Shown here: piece by piece, positions 21,795 to 32,986 of the stretch | How positions within the stretch are numbered: the first letter of the stretch is position 1 | How the letters are laid out: every line of letters starts with the position of its first letter | Source of the DNA: Diphasiastrum complanatum | Taxonomy: Eukaryota > Streptophyta > Lycopodiopsida > Lycopodiales > Lycopodiaceae | Direction: 5' to 3' | DNA length: 64,000 bases | Assembly (NCBI GenBank): GCA_029204225.1 | Contig: MU832262.1 | Span: 16,466 to 80,465, forward strand | Notes under the pieces: generated by a model | Told to the model about the DNA's origin: nothing | What the model saw: the letters and a program-made list of their open reading frames with translations, nothing else | Database searches by the model: none | Made by a program: the position numbers and the translations under genes

Positions 21795-22730
21795 ATGCCT
21801 AGTGAGATCAACAAGAAAATTGAGGTAAATCAGCTATTCTTTGTGAAAATGATCAAAATTAAGAGTTTAAAAAATTTATCATCCTCCTGAAAGATGACAA
21901 TCATGGAAAATGCGTGAACTAAATGAGGCTTTTATTTCTCATTTTAACAGAGTAGAGTATAATCCATAGAAAATCCCTTTGCTGCTTGTGTTACTGTTTT
22001 CAGGAAGTTACAAGATCATTTTGAACAGTTACCAATCAGTGCTAATATATTTAACAGCCTTGCGTACGTATATTATTCGCATTTTTACGCCTCATTATGT
22101 AGGGCAATATCAATCTTTAGCTTTCTACACGATCGAGAATTGGTTTTTGATGAGACTCATCACTTCATCGAATTTTTTTAATAATGAGTTGCTGGATGTC
22201 TGCAGAAGGTAAAGAAGTGGCTGAGCGTAAGCTCGTATGAATTCAGAGCAGATGCGCAGGATATTGAAGCAAAGAGTGGCTCTGAAGGTGTACTTCTCAG
22301 CCTTAGCCAAAAATCCAGCTTAAAATAAGATAGTCCCGATTAAACTTTCAGACGTTTATCTCGCGGGAGCGTATCTAGTTGGCCATCGACTAAATCCAAG
22401 CTAACAATCTGTTTTGTGAAAGAACAGAACTTTTTTCACTCTTTTCTAACTCCTTTTTAAAAGTAAAAACTTGGACACTGCACTTGCTCTTACCTCTATC
22501 ATAGGTTGGGTCCATATCCTTGTAGGAACTAGGCCTCCTAATATTCCATTTGCTTGTTTTCATTACGATCTCTCTCTCTCTCTCCATCCACCCACCCACC
22601 TACCTCTCTCTCCATCCATCCATCCACCCACCTACCTGTCTCCTATCTCTCCAGGAACTAGCCCCCTAAAATTCCATTTGCTTGTTTTCATTACCACTTC
22701 TCTTTCTCTTTCTTTCTTTCTTTCTTTGTT

Positions 22731-22782
<52 letters not shown>

Positions 22783-25108
22783 CGTCTCCTATCTCGTGGC
22801 ATATCTCAACTATGTCATATGTTTTCTATTTCATTAAGAGTGGACATAACTACGAGTTAACTTCATTCTATTTTAATGGCTTTTTCCTTTACCATGATTG
22901 TAATTTTTCTTCTTGTTAGTCTTTTCATGTACTTACTTGAGGTGGGTCCATCCCCATGCTAGTAAAAGTGAAACTCTTGTTGTTTTAGAAAAAGGGAGCC
23001 TATGAAAATTTGTCCTAGGAAACAAAAAGGTGTCTCTCCTACAACTCGAGTGTTTGATTGATGCCACCTCAATCATGTAAGTCCTTTTTTACCTTTTTAC
23101 ACACACACACGCACTCACCACACAACTCCCCCCTCCCCGTTTGACAAACGGATTGAAGCATCAACTTCCGAGTTGTAGAGGATAAGGCAATGTGTAGTGC
23201 AACACAGAAAGCCATATGGTTGAGGCAAATCTTGGATGACGTTGGCATGAAACAGGAAAATCCCACGATTATATATAGCGACAGTCAGAGTGGCATTCAG
23301 TTGGCAAAGAATCCAGTGTTTTATGCGAGAACCAAACACATCGAGATTCAGTATCACTTTATACGTGAGAGGCTGCTGAGTCGGGAAATTAATGTTGTTC
23401 ATTGTAGTACAGATGAGCAACTAGCTGACATTTTCACTAAGCCAATTATTAGGGAAAAGTTTGATAAGTCTAGATCAAAGCTTTCTGTATTTAAAGTTTG
23501 TTAACTTTGATGCTATATATATGGCTGTATAAAAAGTACTGTGTTACTATACTATGGGTCCTATCAGTGGATAAGGACTAGTTGGCCTCGCCACGAGGCG
23601 AGTCAACGGGACACGCATCCCGTCAACGGCAACCTGGGCCATGCATGGGTTGCCATAGTGAAAAACTATATGTACAGTGTATTTTGATTTTGAGAAATAC
23701 AATTGCTACGTGAACTTGGAGTGAAGAGTGCTTTCTGTCCGTGTTACTGTGTTGCATGATCTGTAATCCTGTTTGGAGCAAATTCTAAGTAAGAAGTGGC
23801 CAACGCCTACCGATATACGTTGATTGCAATCTTTCTTAGGCTTTTGTAGGTTCTACTGACGCTTTGTTAGGAATTATTTCTAGATAGCTGCTCCTCTAAC
23901 GTACCAGTTACGAAAAAACAACATTGTAGTTCGGTGGGATGCTGAAGCTCAGCATAGTTTTGAGAACTTGAAGGAGTCGGTGGCCATGACTCCAGTCCTC
24001 AAAATTATGGATAACAAAAAGCGTTTGACCTAGAGACAGATGCAAGTGGCAGTGCCGTAGGTGCAGTGTTGATTGGCACAGAGTTTTATGTGTACACAGA
24101 TCATATACTTTAAAGTGTTTTGCACTCAGTCAAATTTGAACCCCCCGCCAAGCTTGGTGGGCCAAGCTGATGTAGGAATTTCATTTGGAAATTTGCTTCC
24201 GAAAGAGGGAAGGAAAATGTGGTCGCTGATGCACTATCGTTGGTACGCCTTGCCTATAGTTGACAGTGATCTCATGGAGGAGATCAAGAGGGCTCATCAA
24301 AAAGACCACACATTGTCAGTGTGTGTGGCCATTCTCCATATGCATGCAAGTTAGTCGACCAAGCGGAAGAGTCAGCCTCGCTGTCGCTTCTATAGAGGAA
24401 CACACCAATACTTATTTGACATACATCGTGAAGGAAGGTATGTTGTTGAGAAACAAAAAATTATTAGTGCCAGACGTCAAAGATCTTCACCATAAGATAC
24501 TTCATGAATGCCATGATAGTCCCTGCGCAGGGCACCCTGATATTGATAAGACTAGTGAACTTTTAAGAAGACATTATTTCTGGCCACGTTTGCAGCGAGA
24601 TGTAAGAGAGTACGTCCAGCGTTGCACAACTTGTCAAGTGAACAAGGCCGAGAGAGTAAGTCCTCCGGGCTTGTTACATCCACTTGAGATACCTATAGGA
24701 AGGTGGGAAAGCATCTTATGGATTTTATTATTGGGCTACCCAAGACCCAGAAGGGATTAAATTCCATTATGGTAGTGGTAGACAGGTTTTCCAAGATGGC
24801 TCACTTCATCGCAACGACCAAGAAGTTCCATTTGAGCTCAATTATGGTTTCAGGCCACTCAGTCCTGCAATCATAGGGATTCTGCATAGGGTACCTAGCA
24901 TTGTAGAGTTTTTGACTAAGATGCAGTAGAAGCTAGAGATTGCAACTCTCTACATAGGGACCACTTGTGCACACTTTCTCTTTCTAAAATGTGAGGGCCA
25001 CATATAAATTTTCTCTTTTTCCTCTCTCTCCCCAAGTGTGGAACATCCAGTATTGGATTTCTCACAATCCAAACACCAGTTGCCATATTACAAATTAGAG
25101 TAAAAATC

Positions 25109-25183
<75 letters not shown>

Positions 25184-28100
25184 CAAGACCATCCATGCCA
25201 TTCCACTCTTACTCCCTCTATTTAAAAATATGGGGACCATATACGACTTGTCTCTTTATCTCCTCTCTTTTCTAAAGTGCAGGGACCCGACGGAGCTCTA
25301 AGGCACGCATAGGCAACGTGCGTGCCTTTGAGCCTAGTGCAGTGTGCCTTATAGCACCGCTGCACGGGCCCTACCCGTGTGGACACATGGCTAAGAAAAA
25401 TTGTCTATGCCACCAACGCACACTCTGTACCAATGGGACCAATATTTGGGCACCCCAAAATCCTAAGGCACTAGTGCCAAACTTCATGGGCACCATCACA
25501 CGCTCCTGAGCATTGAGAGCACCAACAAGACCTTTTTCCCAAGCACCAGCACCGAATTTTCAAGCACCCAAAAATTCCCAAGCACCAATGCATGCTCCTG
25601 CACTGAAGTGTTTCAGTATGAACTTATGAGCCACTGATTCATTTTCTGATTATGGGATATATTTTTGGCCTGGCCGAAGCGTCACTTCATCAAAAAAGGC
25701 TAAGCATGCGACATTGCGTGCTCCTTAGATATGAGGGTGGGGACTACCCATCCTCTTTATGTGGAACCAATGACTTCTTGTTTATGGCATGTTTTATGAT
25801 TCATAAAAGTTTATGATCTATTTTATGGAATATGGCTACATAAAAACATACTTACGGCCTCAACCAAAAAGATTTTTGTCCACAAATTAATGCACTTCAC
25901 AAATACAAGAGGAATCCTTTACCTTCAAAGTTTCTTTTATTCTGTTACACGTAAAATCAGTTTTCAAATTTTTACAAAGAAAACTGAGCGCCTCACATAA
26001 CATAATTCGTGGGGCAAATTTTTTTACATGCACCTTCCGGACTTCGGAAGGTGCAAGGTGCACACTAGAAAATTTACTTTTTTTTACACGCACCTTTCGG
26101 GAGTTGCGTGTAAAAAAATTTTACCTGAAAAAAACAAGAAAAAAGAATGTGAAAACAGATTTCACGGTAGGCAAGGGCCGGCTCCTGGGCCCTTCTGCCC
26201 GCGCTCTGGCGCACAGCCTTCCGGGGTGGAAGGGCCTCGGGGGTGGAAGGGCCTCGGAGCCTGACCTTCCCCCCTCCCCCGTCCCCCCTCCCCCCCTTAA
26301 CAAAGTTTAGACGAGTGTTTTAAGGTTCTTTTCTGAGGTTAGAGGCTGTAATATTCTACTTTCTGCAACACCGTTTTTCCTTGTTGATCGTGACTGTCTT
26401 TGATAACAGAGGGAACATGCAAAATTTGGAAGGGAGGCCAGTCGGAAAATTTATTCACCGAGGACATAGATAGGCATGAGTACCGGTAAATTGCTTCATC
26501 CAACGAATTCACTGAAAAACATGACGCACTACATTGTGAACTAGATCATGTGACCTCATTTGCTTGGTATGTTATCCTTTCAATTTTGTATTGAGCAGGA
26601 TTTTTGTCGGGACTTGGAATGTTGCTGGGCTCCGTCCTGGAGATGATGTGTGTCTGGAGAAATGGCTTGACATGAAAGAGCCTGCTGATATCTACGTAGT
26701 AGGGTGAGTTATTTTCTGTGCTCCCTCATGTCAATGCATAAAACAGTCTTTCGGTTTTTCCAACCTTTCATTCAAACCTTCCATCTTTCAGCACTTTCTT
26801 ATACCACCATTTTTTCACCGATCTTGTTCTAATCCAATTTCTTAAAAGCATGGCTTTCTTCAGGTTTTTGGGACTAGGACATTTAACGCATGCAATGTAA
26901 CAATTTGCGTGAAAGGAACAGAATATCGTCATTCCACTTGACATGATATCTGATATTCATTTGCTAAAGCTTTTTGTGTAGAAATAGAATTCTTAAATGC
27001 TGCATGCTTAATGTGAAGGTTTCAGGAAATTGTCCCATTGAACGCTGGGAATGTAATATGTGTCAAGGACGATGGTTCATCTGCCGAGTGGGAAGCACTT
27101 ATTCATAGGACATTGAACCCAGAAGCTGATGATTACAACAAAAGGAGTTTAAGGTTAGCTTTTCTGCTGAAACTGGGTGTCGAAAGAACAATACTCATTC
27201 ATGGTTACAGAACAAGCCGCTGGTGTAGACAGAGATGGACAATCACTGGTTTATAAGAATCTTCCACCAATTCAATTTTGACAGGTGGCAAAGAATGAAA
27301 AGATCACGGCGGGAGCTTCGAAATAGCTCTGTTGTACCTCAGTATGGTCACTTTGAAAGGCCGGTCCAATTAAACGGAACCCCTGAATGCTACGTCCTTG
27401 TAGCGAGCAAGCAGATGGTAGGCATTTTCTTGACTGTTTGGATTCGTCGAAATCTTTGTGAAGCCGTTCGGAGCGTGAGAGTATCTTGTGTGGGCTGTGG
27501 ACTTATGGGTTTCCTTGGTAATAAGGTGAGTAATTCGTTTTGGTGGTCAATTTGTATGTGAGAAGTTACCCTTATCTTAGATATCATAAATATTCAAGAT
27601 CAACCTGCAGGACTTTCACTGCTGTTTTGAAAGTTATTTTACCTGGTAGTGACATAGTTGTCTCTAAAATATGTCTTTCAAATCATAGCAAAACATCCAA
27701 ATTTGACCTCGAGGATCACATAAGTTTTGTTCTTCTTGGTACTAAAGGACCTAATATTATCGAAAAGTCTATTTCCGTCAAATGAGCTGTTGTATGTGGC
27801 CAAAACAGGGTGCTATCTCTTTCAGCATGTTATTGCATCAGACCAGTTTTTGCTTCATTTGTACACATCTCACATCTGGAGAAAAGCAAGGGGATGAGCT
27901 TCGCAGGAATGCAGATGTTGCAGAGATCTTGCGTAGAACTTACTTTGCTGCTCGAGCGCATCATTCAGGGGGGAAATATTCCCCGCGAAGAATTTTGGCA
28001 CATGAGTAAGTGACATGTCTGTTAAGTTAAAAGCCAAAATAGAAAGTCTGTTAAGTGATACTTAGTTAAGACCGGCATAAAAATCTTTGTATATATTGTG

Positions 28101-29635
28101 AACCAGGAAAGTGATATGGTTTGGAGATCTGAACTACCGCTTGGTCCTGAATAACAATGCCACAATGGAACTGCTCGGAAAGGGAAGTTTGGAGTCTTTG
28201 TTGGAAAATGACCAGGTATACTCAACACTGTCAGCTTGGAGCAGAGTGTTGTATCCAAGATGGCAAGAGCAAAGTCACAAGGGCTTACATAACCAACAAG
28301 AAACATGTGAACTGTGAAATTTGTAAGAAAATTTACGATGCAAACTTTTCTCCTTCTGCTTGATATAAGCTCAGATATAAGCTCAGCTCAGTCTCATTGA
28401 TCTGGAAGCTATGATCTGACTTATGCCTCGATGTTTGTGTTTTCTATCAACTATCACCTGAGAATTTTTTCTTGTATGTCCCTTCCCAATGTCCCATCCT
28501 CGCAGGTGGAATTGAACTTAAAACCTTGATCTTAATGCAGAAAGGGGATAATTTTTTAACGAGTGTCCTTTCCTATCCGTACATATGGAATTGGATATAG
28601 AACTTTGAAGTTTAGATGGGAGATACACTGATACTGATTACCGGACGAAGATACAGTGATACTGATTACCGGAAGAAGATGATGCTTTTATTTTCTCTTG
28701 AAAGACCTTTGGTGTCTTTGATTGGAGTTGAAGCCCAGGGGCCACAGGCAAATTTATTTGTAGTGAGACAAGGGTAGGTGCATAGTCGCCAGTTCTGAAA
28801 TAGAATCCATCTTGGCAGTGCATCTTGGCAGTGTTCGGGAAAGTCGGCATTCTTAAGGAATGGAACCGACATCTTTTTCCAAAAATCGACAATTGCAAAA
28901 TTTTGTAGGATATTTTACGTGATAAATTTAAGATTTTATAGAGGAAAATCGGCAAGTAGAAGCATATCCCTTGTCAGTAGCCGGAATACTCCTTAAGATA
29001 CGGGATTTTTGAGGGAAACCTCAAAAAAACTGCATCTTGGAATGACGTTCCAAACAAAGTCTATTTTGGAATACAACTTACAATTTTGTATTTAATGTAT
29101 CTTTTCCATTTTATTTACTAGTGAAACAGAGGAAACTACATTGGGCTGCATTCAATAGATTGTTCAGACACTAAAGAACCATTTTTACATTGCATTTTGA
29201 AGGGACTAAATCATTCTAAAATTCAAAAGAATATTGATTCAAACATTAATGAAACACAAACAAAAATGGGATTGAGATGTCCAAATTTTGTCTAAAGGTT
29301 TTTGAGGCCCCATGATCCCAAAAGGAGTTTACCTCAAAAACTGTTATTCCAAAATTGTTTTGAGTGACGAGATTTATTTTGAAGGAACAAAGCAATCTAA
29401 TTTTTTGTTTTTTTTTTGTTTTAACATTTGAACATATAAGATTGAACGTTCCAAACCAAAGGCTTTGGAAATAGGTATTTTGCTAGGAACTATGTTGCAT
29501 TGTTGGCATGGCTCAGGGTCCCAACAACCAATTGGTGGATGCTTATTCTACTGGAATCACCCCATCTCCTAGGCATCAAGGAAATGGCCATTTATGAGAG
29601 GGGTGGGCTATTTGTAGCCCAAACACACCTATCAT

Positions 29636-29694
<59 letters not shown>

Positions 29695-31802
29695 ATAATT
29701 CATCATACCTATTATGGGTCCTAGATTGAGATTTTACCATGTGGTGGCATTATTCCTCAAGATCTCTTCTTTTGTGTGAATTTCATGTTTTCCTTAGAAG
29801 CGTTTCTCTCTAGGAATCACGACTATTTTCTAACTAAATGGAGAACTTAGCTCTAAGAGAAGAGAAGAGCTCAGAACTGAGAGATAAGCACCATCGTGGG
29901 GGATGTTGGAAGAGGTGGGCCAAGACTGCAAGTGCTCCGATGCATGTGTTTCCTCACTATCTGAGAGTGTTCATTGTTTCACAATGATTTGGTTCCATCA
30001 ACTGATCGGGTTGGTTGTATAGTGGGCCATTCAGTCCACTAACCTGGAAGGAAGGTTTTTGTTTGTGATGACACTTTCAGCTATGAGATTTTTTTGGGCT
30101 TGCCAAAAACCTATAATCCATTGAGAAAAGCCTACAAAATTTTTATTTCATCTTTCAAGAAATGCTTTGTATGTTATCAAAACCTACATGTTTGAGCGTT
30201 TTATAGGTTAGGAGTCTATCATATATCAAATTCTAGGTTTTTGTTTTTACATAAATTGGTTATCGTAATTAAATGAAAAATGTTCTTTTAAAATTCTAGA
30301 AATAATTAGTTTGGTTCTAGGCTCTAACACATTTTTTGCTTGGCCCATGAAAAAGTTTTAAGCTAGTGCATGCTATTTTAGCCTCTTATTTATTCATAAA
30401 GTCCATAAAATGTTTAAGATGAATCAAAATGCACAAATTAAACATTTTGATATTCTTCATTGCATCTCCTAAAGTTGGAATCTACATGAAAAAGGGTAAA
30501 TAAGATTATAAAGATTCAAGCCTTGATGAGAGATTTATTGTTTTTGAGCCTTCTCAATATAAAAATGTGATAGGTTTTATGTGAAGTTGTAAAAAAGGTT
30601 CTCCTCAAGATTTTTTCGTACGTTACACAAATTGAATACACCTCTTGAAGCATAGTTGCAACTTGCATGGTTTAGCATTTACTATATAGGCTTTCTCAGT
30701 AGAGCCAGTCTAGAGGGAAGCAAACTTCCACCTTTTAGTTAAGATTTAAATCATAAAAGCACTTACCACCATGCAGCTAAGTATGGAGCAAAAAGCTGGG
30801 CGTGTTTTTGCGAGCTGGAATGAGGGCGTGATAAATTTTGCTCCAACCTATAAATATTGCTTAAATTCCGACTTTTACACGAGAGAAATTTTCAAGCATG
30901 GACAGACGTGCCGAACACCTGCTTGGTAAGATTTCACGAACCTATTTGCCTTGTTCTTGAGTTTACCAGGAAGTAAGATGCTCAGAACATATTTGAGTGA
31001 TATTGGTTGTGCATTCTGAGCCAAGACATCTCTTTTGCAAACACCATTGAGATGTTTGTCATTTTTACCTGATAGGACTTAGCTAAGAGGTTGATTAGTG
31101 GTGCTTACGGGCATAGCAGCTTATGATTCTTTAGTCGGCATTTTTTCTAGATAATTGACCTGCAACAAATAATGCATGCTTAAAATTTCTGTCCAAACCT
31201 CATGTTATCAGACTGAAATCTTTGATGTTCCTTTGGAATCCTGGTACTCCAAACGACATTATAGTTAATTTATCTTACGTGTCTAACTCATGTTGGTAAT
31301 TCGATTCTTCACATCCCTAGCAAGTAACACATTAAACCTGTTTATCGGTGTGATTATATAGAGCAGGAACCTTTCACTTTCTGTAATTACAAGCATTCCC
31401 TTGAGTTACAAATGAGGGCACATTGCCTTTTTTTGCCAAGCAAAGTATATTCGATATGATTATGTCTATTGTGAAAAGTTTCATTCTTGATCTCGTTTCT
31501 GTGTCTTTCAAAATCAACCTTCCACGAAATCCTTACGTGCAATGAAATTTCTCTTGCATAATCATGTCTACGTAGAGGGTGGTTAAATCAAAATTGGCAA
31601 CAACGACCTCATTTAATTCAAATAGACAGATACCGATAGTTAAACGTTGCAGTGTCTTGACCATAGGTGTGACCGAATTCTGTGGATTGGGAAAGGACTG
31701 AAGCAAATTGCGTATGGTAGATCAGAGTTGCGCTTTTCAGACCACCGGCCTGTAAGAGCAGTATTCCTTGCTGCGGTGCAGGTGGACTATTCCTCAGGTT
31801 AA
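21795..31802 (+). CDS. Inositol polyphosphate 5-phosphatase, 10 exons
   Basis: Type I inositol polyphosphate 5-phosphatase of the plant CVP2/IP5P group, removing the 5-phosphate from inositol polyphosphates or phosphoinositides. Inferred exons: 21795-21824, 22206-22287, 26410-26485, 26599-26703, 27019-27153, 27285-27525, 27809-28005, 28107-28215, 30777-30925, 31667-31802. All introns are GT-AG, phases match, and the sum (1260 nt) gives 419 residues plus stop. The N-terminus has [10 protein letters not shown], like the RKWLN motif of the family. The catalytic domain shows [72 protein letters not shown] and SDHRP, with catalytic residues intact. Exons 3-10 are secure by homology; exon 1 (10 codons) is the weakest and the true start could differ. 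Retroelement relics lie in intron 2. Confidence 0.88.
22560..22781. repeat. CT-rich compound microsatellite
   Basis: CCAT/CCAC-type repeats (about 22570-22650) are followed by CTTT and then (CT)n up to 22781. The phrase of preceding text around ttccatttgcttgttttcat occurs twice (about 22541 and 22670), so the array is partly duplicated. It lies in intron 2 of the phosphatase gene. Confidence 0.9.
23130..23504 (+). pseudogene. Copia RNase H fragment (second family)
   Basis: [40 protein letters not shown] and [14 protein letters not shown] are the RNase H C-terminal half, followed by [13 protein letters not shown]. It differs from the family at 10836 ([10 protein letters not shown] versus REKVQAKEIK). 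RT and upstream pol are missing. The open frame ends just before an LTR-like stretch with TATA motifs at about 23512-23537. It lies inside intron 2 of the phosphatase gene, sense orientation. Confidence 0.88.
23505..23880 (+). mobile_element. Probable copia LTR after RNase H fragment
   Basis: Directly downstream of the RNase H frame come a TATATATGG and a TATAAAAAG box, then a GC-rich stretch with three consecutive hairpins (23585-23654). These are ordinary features of a U3/R region. Ends could not be defined by terminal repeats. Confidence 0.45.
23585..23654. other. Three consecutive hairpins
   Basis: GCCTCG/CGAGGC (arms 23585-23590 and 23594-23599), ACGGGA/TCCCGT (23606-23611 and 23618-23623) and GGCAACC/GGTTGCC (23628-23634 and 23648-23654). 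The octamer gtcaacgg occurs on both sides of the middle hairpin. Confidence 0.75.
23925..24840 (+). pseudogene. Ty3/gypsy RT-RNase H to integrase relic
   Basis: The frame changes repeatedly. [19 protein letters not shown] with TPVLKIMD marks the RT-RNase H junction, [13 protein letters not shown] the RNase H start. The integrase zinc-binding domain follows in a good frame (24260-24760): [37 protein letters not shown] and [12 protein letters not shown], giving the HHCC pattern. The core then begins [16 protein letters not shown] at about 24770 and is lost near 24840. Several stops and a deletion make it inactive. It is inside intron 2 of the phosphatase gene. Confidence 0.88.
25111..25179. repeat. 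(CT)n microsatellite
   Basis: An uninterrupted CT run of about 69 bp in intron 2 of the phosphatase gene. Confidence 0.97.
26029..26118. other. Two strong hairpins in intron 2
   Basis: The first has an 11-bp stem TGCACCTTCCG (26029-26039) pairing with CGGAAGGTGCA (26045-26055). The second has a 14-bp stem, TTTTTTTACACGCA (26079-26092) with TGCGTGTAAAAAAA (26105-26118). They lie 290 bp upstream of exon 3. Around 26160-26300 composition becomes strongly GC-rich. Confidence 0.85.
29639..29691. repeat. (CT)n microsatellite
   Basis: A perfect CT run of about 53 bp, inside the 2.6 kb intron 28216-30776 of the phosphatase gene. Confidence 0.97.
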
Positions 31803-32280
31803 GACTCATCTTGATGGATAGTCCAGAATATGCTTTAAGGAGCATGCCAATTTATTTTGAAACCCAGATAAGCAATTTGTTTGGGTACCCATGAGACCTC
31901 ATAAGTAGTGCTAGTTGTCTAAAAGTTTTTGTTTATTGGATTCTATATTATTGCTTTGATCCTTTGACTTTTTTAGTCCAATGTATATATTTCTAAGCTT
32001 TCTTTTATTACATCATTAAAAGTAAATCTGCGAATAGATTTTAATCTCACAATTAGATGTTTGTTAAGGAATATGCTTTAAGTTGAATTTGTGTGTCCAA
32101 GTGTCGTCCAAAAGTTGCAAAACGAGTTTGCACGTTGGTGTAATGCAATTGTAATTAGTGATATTAACCAAGTAGAGATACCAAATATAAATTCATCCTT
32201 GTGCATGTTAAGACCTACTTACAGCTGCCGCCATGAATTTTTAATGCAACAAAAAAGAGTTTTATGATTTATGTGATGTT

Positions 32281-32981
32281 TGTGAAAGTACTGTACTTTA
32301 GGACCATAAATGGATCTACAAAAGATCCACAAGAGTGATTGGATGCTTGCTTAACAATTTGTCAAAAAACTAGACACAAAAAAGTTGATCTAGATTGACA
32401 ATTTGACAAACAACAAGCATTAACAATCAAAAGCATTGATAAACATTGAAATCCGAGCCCACACGTGTGTACTACAGGCTGTAGTACGGCCTTCAACCTG
32501 AGAAACAAGTAGAAATTGATTTGGTTTCATTTGGATCACAAAAACTCAATGTACATAGTGAACTAGCTTGAGATTGCCAATGAGCTCCAAAAATTTTCTA
32601 TCTTCTCACTATGGAGAGAGGGAATACATAGCAAATTCGACTTCCTTCCTGAAGTTAGGTGGATTTCCAGCATGTAATAAGGAAGTTAACTCACTCTCCT
32701 TGACCTAAAATGAAACCCTAGTCTATTTCCTAGAGTTATGCTTGGTAGGTAGCTAGTTGGTCAAATTTTCACCTTAAACTTAGGTGTAGGTCTTATAAAG
32801 TAGGGATGACCACCAAATAGACATGACCAACTCTCTTGACTTGACCTAACCTACATTAGGATGAGTTTCTTATGTGGCATCATGGCCTCACATGTGTGGG
32901 ACCCACTTGTGTACACAATTTACATTATTTTACATGGTTTTTGATCAAGCTAGATTTGCTAATTTTTGGCAATTCTTCACA
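32281..32981 (-). mobile_element. Solo LTR, family A, with 5-bp TSD
   Basis: This 701-bp LTR begins TGTGAA and ends TTCACA and is flanked on both sides by the direct repeat atgtt (32276-32280 and 32982-32986). It has no primer site or internal region next to it. Inner sequence matches the LTRs at 6247, 10194 and 42738. Orientation follows the copia element at 10194. Solo LTRs arise by recombination between the two LTRs of a full element. Confidence 0.92.
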
Positions 32982-32986
32982 ATGTT

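Noticed and set aside
22471-22860. ORF of 129 codons over the CT-rich array
   Set aside because: Its sequence is Ser/Leu low complexity from CT repeats and it lies in an intron of the phosphatase gene.
26028-26310. Short ORFs with Pro/Gly-rich sequence
   Set aside because: They follow the local GC-rich island inside an intron, overlap on both strands and show no domain.
27540-27785. ORF of 81 codons between phosphatase exons
   Set aside because: It reads through an intron; the GT at 27526 and AG before 27809 join two family-matching exons.
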